Virus record (IMG/VR): IMGVR_UViG_3300015241_000149
Coordinates: 1 to 64,000 of that record
DNA: 64,000 bases
From: a virus
Strand: one strand, 5' to 3'
The translations under genes and the position numbers were made by a program. The notes below the pieces were generated by a model, which saw nothing but the letters and a program-made list of their open reading frames with translations, ran no database searches and was not told where the DNA came from. Shown here piece after piece: positions 6,887-14,256 of the stretch. Every line of letters begins with the position of its first letter. The first letter of the stretch is position 1.

Positions 6887-7138
6887 ATGCAGCCTGACCC
6901 AACGGACAAGAGGCTGGACACCGTCTCAATCAAGATCAGCGTGCCTGGTGTCCGCGCCCGGGTCCGCATGTTCCAGACCCGGCGGCGCTGGCTGTTCTGC
7001 GGTCCCCGGCGCTGGGCTGTGATGGGCCCGTCCCAGTTCGCAATCAAGTTCTTCGATGACTACAGCGAGGCGTTCGAGTACCTGATCCGGCGCGCCAAGT
7101 CAGCCGCCGACGGTGACGCCACCCTCAACGGCTCCTGA
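6887..7138 (+). CDS. hypothetical basic protein
   Basis: 83 residues, Arg-rich (RARVRMFQTRRRWLF), with a helical end. Last gene of the rightward early block; it converges on the tRNA-like sequence and cysteine peptidase on the other strand. Function unknown. Confidence 0.6.
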   Translation: MQPDPTDKRLDTVSIKISVPGVRARVRMFQTRRRWLFCGPRRWAVMGPSQFAIKFFDDYSEAFEYLIRRAKSAADGDATLNGS

Positions 7139-7142
7139 GCAG

Positions 7143-7210
7143 TGCGCCCGCCGGGACTCGAACCCGAAACCTCCGCCTTAGCGAGGCGGTGCTCTACCGG
7201 GCCGACGCGC
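7143..7210 (-). tRNA. degenerate tRNA-like sequence, probable anticodon GCT (Ser)
   Basis: Read on the minus strand it has a good anticodon arm (CCGCC, loop TCGCTAA, GGCGG) and a good T arm with GGTTCGAGTCCC. The acceptor stem pairs at only about five of seven positions, the D loop is short, position 33 is C rather than T, and the long variable arm expected of tRNA-Ser is missing. It could be a decayed phage tRNA, or the 3' half of a host tRNA kept as an attachment core. No integrase is visible to favour the latter. Confidence 0.45.
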
Positions 7211-7280
7211 CGTGCACAGCGATGCCGGTGGTGGTCCCCTTGAGCTACAGACGCGGTTATTGCGGGGAGCACCGTACCAT

Positions 7281-8171
7281 CTAGAACCCCTTCGCCTTCG
7301 CCCACGCCTGCGATGCCGCCCACAGGGTCGCGTCCGCGCTGGTAGGCGTAGGTGTGGGGGTCGGTGGGGGCGTCGGGGTGACCACGGGGAAGGGGCTGGC
7401 GTTCGTCCCGGTGAGCGCCTGATAGTCCGCGTTAGCGGTGGCACCGTCCAGGCCGCTCGGGGTCAACCCAGTCTTGGATTCCCAGTCCGCCGAGATCGGC
7501 ACCCACCACTCATCGAAGTAGCGGGTGTGGAACGCGGCGGTCATCGGCTGCGTCTTCGCCCAGGTCACGCACGTGTAGGTGGCGGCGTCGTAGCCGACCA
7601 GCGGAACGCAGTGCCCTCCGTCGATCGGGCTGCGCGCCACCACCGACCACGGCTGACCCGCATCGAACTGGCTCATCGCGCTCGCCGGCACGTTCAACCC
7701 GGCGTACACCACTCCGAACAGGGCGATGCAATTGCGCAACAGCGCCGTGTTGGTGCCGTCGATCTGCGCGTACGCGGCCAGTTTGTAGCCGTTCACCCCG
7801 ACCTTGGTCCAGTACTGCAAACCAGAGATCAAGGTGGCGCCGACGTCGGAGTTGGGGTTGGACGGGGTGTAGCCACTGATCGCCGAGTACATGGTCAGCA
7901 CCTGCGCGGTGGTGAACCCGGTGGTGACGTTCTGCGCGTCGTACTCCCACATCTGCTGAGAATGGAACGCGGCCGCCGCCACACAGTCCCCGACCTGGTC
8001 GTTGCCGAGCATGCCCCATGAACTCCCCGGCACCGCGCTCGACCAGTTCGCCGACGCGGGTGGGGTCAGGGTGGCCCCGGGCAACAGTGACAGCTTGACC
8101 CGGGGAATGGATCGGTCGTCTGGTTGGCGACCTAGCATCTTGCGCGCGGACGGCTTGGAGAACAGTGGCAT
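7281..8171 (-). CDS. papain/C39-like cysteine peptidase
   Basis: 296 residues. The catalytic Cys is likely the one in GNDQVGDCVAAAAFH and the His the one in DGGHCVPLVGYD, followed by the TWAK segment that usually carries the polar residue. This fold is widespread in actinobacteria and their phages. After the domain come a Pro/Thr linker of about 15 residues (PTPPPTPTPTPT) and a short helical tail (LWAASQAWAKAKGF). No signal peptide is evident. The gene stands alone, with a terminator upstream and a tRNA-like sequence downstream. It could cleave a host or phage protein, or be a cargo gene; the substrate is unknown. Confidence 0.7.
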   Translation of the reverse strand: MPLFSKPSARKMLGRQPDDRSIPRVKLSLLPGATLTPPASANWSSAVPGSSWGMLGNDQVGDCVAAAAFHSQQMWEYDAQNVTTGFTTAQVLTMYSAISGYTPSNPNSDVGATLISGLQYWTKVGVNGYKLAAYAQIDGTNTALLRNCIALFGVVYAGLNVPASAMSQFDAGQPWSVVARSPIDGGHCVPLVGYDAATYTCVTWAKTQPMTAAFHTRYFDEWWVPISADWESKTGLTPSGLDGATANADYQALTGTNASPFPVVTPTPPPTPTPTPTSADATLWAASQAWAKAKGF

Positions 8172-8203
8172 GGGGGTCCCGTTCGGGGTTGGGATGGGGA
8201 CGG

Positions 8204-8246
8204 CAAAGGACCCGCTGACTGTGGGGGTTAGTCAACGGGTCCTTTG
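8204..8246 (-). terminator. bidirectional hairpin terminator
   Basis: CAAAGGACCCG (8204-8214) pairs with CGGGTCCTTTG (8236-8246), and TGACT/AGTCA extends the stem inward. It lies between the leftward gene at 8551 and the peptidase start at 8171, so it would stop transcription coming from the replication block. Confidence 0.7.
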
Positions 8247-8550
8247 AGAAAACAAGGTCACTGTGAAGTTGGTCAACTAGAAGCAGCGGCCTGTCGTACA
8301 TGCGCAAGTGCTCCGACACCTGAGTTCCAGCTAAGGCGCCGGTATTACCGAACGGAACACATCAATCCGCATCACACCGTTGGATGTGATATCTCAACCA
8401 GGTGGTTGGGATGTACCCAGGTTGACAGAGATGGCCCGCGTTGTCAAGCCGGTGGACATAAAGGGAGTGTGGGACCGCGTCCCCGTTCGCTCCCCGCGTC
8501 GGACGGACAAGTCACCACACTCACGGGGTATGTTGCGCGCAGGTCAGGGG
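8247..8550. other. intergenic region with operator-like repeats
   Basis: No supported gene. It contains AGTTGGTCAACT (8264-8280 region), a CAACCA-gg-TGGTTG inverted repeat near 8397-8410 and TACCCAGGTTGACA (8414-8427), a variant of the window-wide element. No convincing -10 box follows the TTGACA. Confidence 0.4.
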
Positions 8551-8763
8551 CTATGTCAACTTGCGCCGATTCCTCGGGTGAATCGACCGTCCGTCTCGCA
8601 ACGCGATCAGGTGGTCCCGGTCATACATCGGCCGGCCACGCTCATCCAACCCGTACTCCCACAGTTTCCCCCGGGAGCGCCATGCTCTGATCGTGCCAGG
8701 GGGAATGCTCAGACGGCGCGCGGCCTCGGCGGCGGTGAACAGGTGCCGGACCTCTTTCGCCAT
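8551..8763 (-). CDS. excisionase/MerR-type HTH DNA-binding protein
   Basis: 70 residues. LFTAAEAARRLSIPPGTIRA is a clear helix-turn-helix, followed by WRSRGKLWEYG and a wing-like RPMYDRDHLIAL. This is the small winged-helix family that includes Xis/AlpA and replication or transcription regulators. With no integrase in view, a regulator role near the replication block is as likely as excision. Start at 8763 chosen as the first Met with a complete HTH; a much longer frame to 9078 is overlapped by another gene. Confidence 0.75.
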   Translation of the reverse strand: MAKEVRHLFTAAEAARRLSIPPGTIRAWRSRGKLWEYGLDERGRPMYDRDHLIALRDGRSIHPRNRRKLT

Positions 8764-8771
8764 GGCGAGAG

Positions 8772-9518
8772 TCACGCGGACCGCAGCAACAGCCCGAGGC
8801 GGCCCCACTCCGGTCGATCCCAGTCCCGCCCACACGCCGCGCACCCGATGATTGAAGAACTCGCCTGCGGGGGGTAGAGCGGGCCGCCACAGGTCCGGGT
8901 GTGCTCGCCCAGGTCGAGAGTGTTGGGGCAGCGCGCGAACGGGCGCGAACGGGGTTCCTCCCCTTCCAGCCGGGTCACCGAGGACAGCTGTCGGACCAAC
9001 GCGCGCAGCCGCCCGAAGTAGGCCCCGACGTCGGGTTGCCGGCACCACCAGTCCGTATGGCGGACCAGAAACTCGCACAGCACGGGCACGGCACCCCCCG
9101 GCAGGGCGCTCAGCTCGCGGCGCTCAGCGACGTCGGTGGCCTCGGTGACCAGAACCAGCCACACGCTCAGCGGCGGTCGCGTCGACTCGGTGTGTACCCG
9201 CCCGTCCCCGCCGAGCCAGACGTGTGCCTGTGAGCTCGAACGCCGGTCCCGCATGGCAATCACGTGGTCTTGCGCCGGCGAACGGGACCCGAAACCGGGC
9301 GCGCCGCGATGCCCGAGGTCTCCGTTGCCGCCCGGTCGCGCGGACAGCAGGGTGTAGCGGGCCGCGATTTCGGTGAGCAGCTCGGGGATGCGATCCGCGC
9401 AGGCTCCGCAGACATGTCCGATCTCGGCGCGTCGCCATGCCTGGGTGGCTTTCGGAGGTTTGCACGTGACACACGCGCTGCCCGGCCGGGCCAATGCTTG
9501 ATCGTCATCTTCATACAT
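8772..9518 (-). CDS. Cys-rich protein with terminal zinc motifs
   Basis: 248 residues. N-terminal CVTC...CGAC and C-terminal C...C...CAACG resemble two zinc fingers flanking a helical middle with LVLVTEATDVAERRELSALP. GGAGG sits seven bases before the ATG. Similar proteins are common in actinobacteria and their phages, but no function is established to my knowledge. It follows the prim-pol region in the same direction. Confidence 0.65.
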   Translation of the reverse strand: MYEDDDQALARPGSACVTCKPPKATQAWRRAEIGHVCGACADRIPELLTEIAARYTLLSARPGGNGDLGHRGAPGFGSRSPAQDHVIAMRDRRSSSQAHVWLGGDGRVHTESTRPPLSVWLVLVTEATDVAERRELSALPGGAVPVLCEFLVRHTDWWCRQPDVGAYFGRLRALVRQLSSVTRLEGEEPRSRPFARCPNTLDLGEHTRTCGGPLYPPQASSSIIGCAACGRDWDRPEWGRLGLLLRSA

Positions 9519-9605
9519 CAGCGACCTCCGGTTAGACTGCGGGTCGGTCGCCTACGGGATGGGGACCAGCGCCCTGCTGACGGGCGGACGGGCGTCGTCT
9601 ACGGG

Positions 9606-9806
9606 TCACTCCAGACGGCGCCCGTTCCCGTGTTGCGCGGTCCAGCGGGCCCGGCCGCCCCACACCAGGGCGATGCTGATCTGCCAACACAGCACCCGCC
9701 AGGTGAGCTCATCCATCACGTCCAAGCCGGCCTCGCGCGCGGCGTGGTAGTCGGCCACGGTGAACTCAGCCAGCAAGGTGATCATGCGGGGGTCAGGCAC
9801 AGTCAT
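9606..9806 (-). CDS. small hypothetical protein
   Basis: 66 residues starting MTVPDPRM, inside the end of the preceding gene. Helical and Trp-rich with a basic tail. A longer frame exists but would overlap more. Function unknown. Confidence 0.5.
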   Translation of the reverse strand: MTVPDPRMITLLAEFTVADYHAAREAGLDVMDELTWRVLCWQISIALVWGGRARWTAQHGNGRRLE

Positions 9807-10011
9807 CGCGGCACCGGTCATTCTCGTCATCGTCCCCATAGGGATTGTGGTCGGCGAAATGCTCAAATGCCCAACCCCACGCCGCCTCCCAGGTAAGAAA
9901 TGACGTGCAAATGTGTGGGCATTCCGCGCAATAGGCTTGATAACGGCAATTAACAGCCATCGCGGTATTACTCGGATAAAACACTCTCTGTACCAGGCAC
10001 CTATGATTCAT
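9793..10011 (-). CDS. small Cys/His-containing protein
   Basis: 72 residues from the ATG coupled to the previous gene as ATGA. YCAECPHIC gives a possible zinc site and the end is acidic. The local DNA is less GC-rich than its surroundings. An internal start at 9960 is an alternative. Confidence 0.5.
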   Translation of the reverse strand: MNHRCLVQRVFYPSNTAMAVNCRYQAYCAECPHICTSFLTWEAAWGWAFEHFADHNPYGDDDENDRCRDDCA

Positions 10012-10265
10012 ATGCACCGCCGCCGTCGGGAAGCAGCCAGTCCGCGCCGGGTCTTGCGCACCGATTCTGGGTGGTCCGTGATGCCCAGCGCGGCCATGAC
10101 GACCGAGGCGTCTTCAGTATTCCAACAATTGTCGATTGCCATCTTGGAAACCGCCCGCGCGGCCAGTGCCAGCTCCCGCTCGGTGGGTGGGCGGACCACG
10201 GCAATCAGTTGTTTCATCCGGTCGTGGTCACGGTCCTTCGTGCGGGCGGCCTGGGTGCGGGGCAT
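10008..10265 (-). CDS. small basic hypothetical protein
   Basis: 85 residues, basic at both ends, with a helical centre (ERELALAARAVSKMAIDN) and ALGITDHPESVRKTRRG. It reads away from the repeat-rich origin candidate, so any DNA-binding role could concern that region; this is inference from position. Confidence 0.6.
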   Translation of the reverse strand: MPRTQAARTKDRDHDRMKQLIAVVRPPTERELALAARAVSKMAIDNCWNTEDASVVMAALGITDHPESVRKTRRGLAASRRRRCI

Positions 10266-10349
10266 GGGGTCCTCCTGGAGTTATAGACGTTCGGGATGGG
10301 GGGTTGGTTGCTACCGGGTTGCGGTGTCCGCGCCGGATGCCGTCATGGA

Positions 10350-10422
10350 CTCTAATCCGGCAAGTAGTCCTTCCTCGTGCGCGCGTACGCGCGCGAGGGG
10401 ACAGGCACTCGCCGGATTAGAG
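10350..10422. repeat. nested cruciform-forming inverted repeat
   Basis: Outer arms CTCTAATCCGGC (10350-10361) and GCCGGATTAGAG (10411-10422) enclose a perfect 16-base palindrome GCGCGCGTACGCGCGC (10379-10394) with further pairing around it. It lies directly beside the direct repeats at 10423-10540, in a non-coding gap next to the prim-pol gene. Confidence 0.8.
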
Positions 10423-10590
10423 GTTAGGGTCCGCACGGTTCCCGGTTCCCGATGGTTCCGGGAACTAACGGGAACCAGTTTAGTTAGGGTAGGCACGGTT
10501 CCCGGTTCCCGATGGTTCCCGATGGTTCCCGATGGTTCCCGGAACCGGTTCCCCGGGGGTACCCTCCGAAGGAGGGGGTACCCCGGAACC
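10423..10590. other. candidate replication origin with iterons
   Basis: Two 37-base repeats (10423-10459 and 10483-10519) lie exactly 60 bases apart and differ at two positions. Then come three tandem GATGGTTCCC units (10511-10540) and a GC-rich inverted repeat containing two GGTACC boxes (10547-10590). Iterons plus strong secondary structure beside a prim-pol/helicase gene fit a replication origin. Binding by a phage initiator is inferred. Confidence 0.6.
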
Positions 10591-10618
10591 GACGTGGGCC
10601 CGATTGAAGATCATTTAT

Positions 10619-12646
10619 TCAAGATCCGGGAACCGATGGGGGGCTTGGAAGGTCATATCGAGCCGCTCGACCGTAGGACACGTTCACGAGCCGCTCAGTG
10701 GCCACGAGACGGTGCAGAGCCTCCAGAACGCTCGCCTTCTTCCGCCGGACGTTGGCCGACACGAGGGACGCGCTCACGTCCAGTCCCTTGCCGATGAGTT
10801 CGGCCGCCACCGCGTAAACCTCATCGTCCAGCTCGCCCTGGCGGCGGTCCTCACGCATCGACTCGAACTCAGGGTCGGGACCGTCGTCAGGGTTGGGGGC
10901 GTGCAAGACAAGCTCCCAGCGGTCCCCGGTGTCGTCGATGACCATCTCGGCAAGGTGGTATTTACGGGCAACATTGGTTGGGGTGGCAACGTTGCGAAGC
11001 ATCCCGGGACGATCCTTGACTACGTACACCCCAGAGTTGCCCTTCATCCCGATGCCGAATGCCTCTCGATTCTCGACAAGGAACGCGGCACCGGAGATGC
11101 CATTCAGTTTGTGTACCGACCCGAGTGCATATCCATGGCCGTTCTGGTTCGGGTCCTTCACGACGTGATCGGCCGACACCACCGCCGCGCCGTACCGGGT
11201 CCACGGCTTGACCAACCGCCGTCGGTAGTCGGCGGCACCGTCGGGATCATTTATCTTCTGGCCGTGCAATGCCATCGCCTCGTTCTGGCCATCGAGCACG
11301 ACAAGCACCGGAACACGTTCATCGCAGATCTCGTCAATGCGCCCCGGCGGAACCGGGTGCTCAGCACCGATGAACACCAGGTCGTCCACGATGCGGTGGG
11401 TGGGTACGTGGAACTGGTGCGCCAGGCGCCGCACCGTGGACGACGCGCGAGCCTCCTCGAAGTGCACGTACACCACCCGGTTGCCCGCAACGAGCTCATC
11501 GGCGGCGCAGGCGAGCAGGAACCACGTCTTTCCGCCCTCTGTCTCGCCGATGACGGCGTGTTCCAGTCCGGGGTAGAGGAAACGGACCCCATCGCGCCGT
11601 CGTGCGCCTACGGCCGTCTCAGGGCCCGTTTCGGCCCCTTCGATCGCGGCCCGGATCTCGTCACCACCTTCCGCCGTCCACCTCTCGTCCGCGTCCGGCG
11701 CGGCGGAGGTACCGGACGGAGACGAAAAAGGGTCGGCGGGGTCCACGAGCGTGTAGGGGTCCCTCATGCCTGCACGCATCCCCGAGCGGATGGTTGCTGT
11801 CGCTTCGCCGCGTTCCATGCCCAACGCGGCGGCTTCCTCGGCGAGCCTGCTCCAGGCGTAGTCCTCATCCCAGAAGCCGGGAACGAAGTGCCCGACCACC
11901 ACCGCCGCCTGGTTCAGCGCGGTATTGCGCGAGAGCCGCCCACTGGCCGCGTCGCCATGCTCCACGGCGGTGCGCAGTGGCCCGATGGCGTACCGCTCGA
12001 CCCAGCCGACCGCCTGGTCCATCGTGTACCGGCGCGTATTGCCCCCTGACTGCCCGTCTCCGGCCCGAATCAGCCCCGTCTGGCCGGAGACCCTGGGGAT
12101 GTCCTCCTCGGGCGTCAGCAGGGCACTCAGCCACGCTGGCAAGGGCACCGCGACCGCGTCGGGCTCCTCGGCCGTGTACCGGACACCGCTGGGATGCACC
12201 GAACCCGCGCCGACCACATACCCGCCGTCGCCCCGCCCGCCACGGACGTCGAACCCGTAGTCGGCCAGCACGCCGGGCGCGTTGCCGATCTCGACCCCGG
12301 CGGGCGCGGCGAAGTACCAGTGCCAGCCGTGCGCGGTCGACACCCGGTAGGTCTCCGGTGTTGACTGTCCGTAGTCATCACACAGCCGTTCCATACCGCC
12401 CAGGACATCCTCATCCAGGATCACCAGACCCGACCCCTTGGCCGCGATACCGACGTTCACCGGTTCACGGCCGAACCACATCTCCAGGGTCGCGGCGGTG
12501 GGTTCGGTCGCGGTCGCGGTGCCCCACTTGATCCCGACAGCTGGCCGTTTACCAGCATATTCCACCGGGAATGGCCGCCAGCCCCGAGCTACAGCGGCAC
12601 GTGCGCGCTCCAGCGGGGACGGTTCGATGAGCGGCATCGCGCTCAT
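10619..12646 (-). CDS. bifunctional prim-pol and RepA/DnaB-like helicase
   Basis: 675 residues. The N-terminal ~220 match the prim-pol (primase-polymerase) domain: RGWRPFPVEYAGKRPAV, a WGTATATEP loop, NVGIAAKGSGLVILDED (catalytic acidic pair) and STAHGWHWYFAAP. The C-terminal half is a RecA-fold ATPase with Walker A IGETEGGKTW, VVYVHFEEA and Walker B VLVVLDGQNEA. Fusions of this kind initiate replication of many phages and plasmids by making primers and unwinding DNA. No phage DNA polymerase is visible, so the host replicase may elongate. The start overlaps the upstream stop as ATGA. The origin candidate lies just beyond its 3' end. Confidence 0.9.
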   Translation of the reverse strand: MSAMPLIEPSPLERARAAVARGWRPFPVEYAGKRPAVGIKWGTATATEPTAATLEMWFGREPVNVGIAAKGSGLVILDEDVLGGMERLCDDYGQSTPETYRVSTAHGWHWYFAAPAGVEIGNAPGVLADYGFDVRGGRGDGGYVVGAGSVHPSGVRYTAEEPDAVAVPLPAWLSALLTPEEDIPRVSGQTGLIRAGDGQSGGNTRRYTMDQAVGWVERYAIGPLRTAVEHGDAASGRLSRNTALNQAAVVVGHFVPGFWDEDYAWSRLAEEAAALGMERGEATATIRSGMRAGMRDPYTLVDPADPFSSPSGTSAAPDADERWTAEGGDEIRAAIEGAETGPETAVGARRRDGVRFLYPGLEHAVIGETEGGKTWFLLACAADELVAGNRVVYVHFEEARASSTVRRLAHQFHVPTHRIVDDLVFIGAEHPVPPGRIDEICDERVPVLVVLDGQNEAMALHGQKINDPDGAADYRRRLVKPWTRYGAAVVSADHVVKDPNQNGHGYALGSVHKLNGISGAAFLVENREAFGIGMKGNSGVYVVKDRPGMLRNVATPTNVARKYHLAEMVIDDTGDRWELVLHAPNPDDGPDPEFESMREDRRQGELDDEVYAVAAELIGKGLDVSASLVSANVRRKKASVLEALHRLVATERLVNVSYGRAARYDLPSPPSVPGS

Positions 12647-12924
12647 CCCGTCCGCCGTTGTACCAGCCGCGCACCCAGCTGCTCCTGGCCTAGCTCTATG
12701 GCGTCACGCTCAGTGACGGGAACGAGTACCGCGATAGTGGCGTCGGGGTCCGGCCGCGACTCGTACGTTTGCCGTCCCCGCTCCGCGATCCAGGTCCCGG
12801 ACTCGTCTACTTCCGCGATGTGCCAGAGCGCGCCATCACCGCCGAGAACCACATCGCCGGCCACCACATGGCGCCACGCGATGAAGATCGGTACCCAGGC
12901 GCTGGGCAACTCCTCGGGGCTCAT
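12643..12924 (-). CDS. hypothetical protein
   Basis: 93 residues, beta-rich with VVAGDVVLGGDGALWHIAEVD and a helical end. No recognised family. Directly upstream of prim-pol and coupled to it by overlap, so it may be a replication accessory, but nothing in the sequence shows that. Confidence 0.6.
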   Translation of the reverse strand: MSPEELPSAWVPIFIAWRHVVAGDVVLGGDGALWHIAEVDESGTWIAERGRQTYESRPDPDATIAVLVPVTERDAIELGQEQLGARLVQRRTG

Positions 12925-13067
12925 CAGTCGTCCCCATCCGGGCCGGCCGGGCAGCGAACGTGGACATACCCGTCACGCAGGTCATCGACGATCCACTCAC
13001 CGACTTCGATCGGTTCCTCACAGTCCGAGCACAGACCTTTGAACTGAGCACGCCAGCCCTGTGTCAT
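12924..13067 (-). CDS. 47-residue Cys-rich peptide
   Basis: CSDCEEPIEVGEWI followed by VHVRC has the spacing of a small zinc-binding fold seen in phage and bacterial orphan proteins. Overlaps both neighbours by single codons. Function unknown. Confidence 0.55.
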   Translation of the reverse strand: MTQGWRAQFKGLCSDCEEPIEVGEWIVDDLRDGYVHVRCPAGPDGDD

Positions 13068-13453
13068 CACGCCATCTCCTTCATCGGGGCGCACGCGGCC
13101 AGCGCGGATTCGGGGTCCGGCGCGCCTGCGTACGCGGTGAGTTGCCGTGCGGTGATCGGGCGGGGCGCGAGCTCGCCGTGATGACGCGCCCGCCAAGCCA
13201 GGTCGAGCGTCCAGCCGGGTGCGCGGCGGCGGCGAATCCATAGCGCGACCAGCGCCCGGCCGTCTACGTGACGGGCCCGGATGAGTACCGAGTCCACGGT
13301 CTCGAGTACCTCGACCCGATGACGCTTGCCGTTGCCGTCGGTATCGGCGGACAAGGTGCCGAACGCGCACTGCCCGGTGGCGGTACGCAACTGTGTGGAC
13401 CAGCCGTCGAGCTTGCGCAACAGCACGGCCGCCGCGCGCGGGGTCGCCGTCAT
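13067..13453 (-). CDS. hypothetical protein
   Basis: 128 residues, Arg- and Ala-rich, beta strands in the middle (HRVEVLETVDSVLIRARHV, ALVALWIRRRR), and a helical tail. No known domain. Coupled to the 34-residue membrane peptide upstream by ATGA. Confidence 0.6.
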   Translation of the reverse strand: MTATPRAAAVLLRKLDGWSTQLRTATGQCAFGTLSADTDGNGKRHRVEVLETVDSVLIRARHVDGRALVALWIRRRRAPGWTLDLAWRARHHGELAPRPITARQLTAYAGAPDPESALAACAPMKEMA

Positions 13454-13554
13454 TGCCGCACCGCCCACACGATGAACGCGATGACCGCGATCAGTCCCAG
13501 AAAGATCAGTACAGTGCCCCACATCTGCACACCGGTGTAGTCCTGTGGCGTCAT
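13450..13554 (-). CDS. 34-residue membrane peptide
   Basis: A single hydrophobic helix (VLIFLGLIAVIAFIVWAV) ending in RQ. Start and stop each overlap a neighbour as ATGA, which supports real translation. Confidence 0.5.
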   Translation of the reverse strand: MTPQDYTGVQMWGTVLIFLGLIAVIAFIVWAVRQ

Positions 13555-13982
13555 GACGCCCTCCGCATCCGTGCCGCCGGGGGATCGTCGAGGTAGTCGG
13601 CCAACGCGCGCAGCTGGACGGCGGTGTAGCGGCCGAGCACTTCGCGGTTGCAGGCGCGGCACACCAGGCCCCGCACGCAGGCCCCGCACGACGTCGGCCC
13701 CGCGCAGCAGGCGTGATCATGATCGGTGTCAGGCATCCGGGTGGGCCGACGCCCGCAGGGGCAGTGCTCGCCCTGAAACGCCCACAGCGCGGCGTGCTGC
13801 GCGGCATCGACGTTGTATACGCGCTTGACCCGTACCAGCGCCGTACGCGCCTTCTGAGCCTTGCGGTGTACCCGCCAGTGCGTGGCGCAGCGCCGCGAGC
13901 GTGGACCACCATGCGGGGCCGCGCGGGGTGCACGCGGCGGGTCTGAGGACGCGGCGCAGTCCACGCAGATGTGCCTAGCCAT
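13551..13982 (-). CDS. endonuclease VII-like Holliday junction resolvase
   Basis: 143 residues from ATG 13982. Zinc-binding Cys pairs bracket the signature: CPCGRRPTRMPDTDHDHA, then CGACVRGLVCRACNREVLG and a helical end (QLRALADYL). This is the T4 gp49/recombination endonuclease VII family, whose His-metal core cuts branched DNA before packaging. It partners logically with the RuvB-like protein at 1114 and the helicase and nuclease genes upstream. A longer frame to 14051 exists, but the overlap pattern favours 13982. Confidence 0.8.
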   Translation of the reverse strand: MARHICVDCAASSDPPRAPRAAPHGGPRSRRCATHWRVHRKAQKARTALVRVKRVYNVDAAQHAALWAFQGEHCPCGRRPTRMPDTDHDHACCAGPTSCGACVRGLVCRACNREVLGRYTAVQLRALADYLDDPPAARMRRAS

Positions 13983-14256
13983 CCCAGACCCCCGCCCTGT
14001 CGTAACGACCCCGTACCGCACGCGGGTCGCCAGCGCGCGCCGCGCGCGCAAACGCCTGCTCCCATGCCTTGTAATTCATGTCCAGGCGCAGGTGGAACGC
14101 CTTGAACGGGACGATCCCCCGGAAGTGGTCCCACTCGTACATGAGCTCATCGCGGCTGTAACGGCCACCGGTCCGATTGGGCCTGTCCACATCTGGGGAC
14201 GGCTCTGTGGATGCGTAGCGGGCGGCCCACTCACGCATCATCTCGGTGGTACTCAT
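13975..14256 (-). CDS. hypothetical protein, possible HTH
   Basis: 93 residues. The stretch GIVPFKAFHLRLDMNYKAWE has helix-turn-helix character, and the protein ends in a basic region. It sits between the helicase and endonuclease VII genes, overlapping both, and may assist them; that is inference. Confidence 0.6.
   Translation of the reverse strand: MSTTEMMREWAARYASTEPSPDVDRPNRTGGRYSRDELMYEWDHFRGIVPFKAFHLRLDMNYKAWEQAFARAARAGDPRAVRGRYDRAGVWDG

Noticed and set aside
7143-7210. Functional tRNA-Ser
   Set aside because: The poor acceptor stem, C at position 33 and missing long variable arm make a working tRNA unlikely; kept as tRNA-like only.
8551-9078. A 175-residue leftward frame covering the small HTH gene
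   Set aside because: Its first 105 residues are Arg/Pro-rich out-of-frame sequence of the gene at 8772; only the last 70 residues are convincing, so the start at 8763 was used.
10532-12049. A 505-residue plus-strand frame
   Set aside because: It is antisense to the prim-pol gene, whose motifs are unmistakable; high GC content makes long antisense frames common here.
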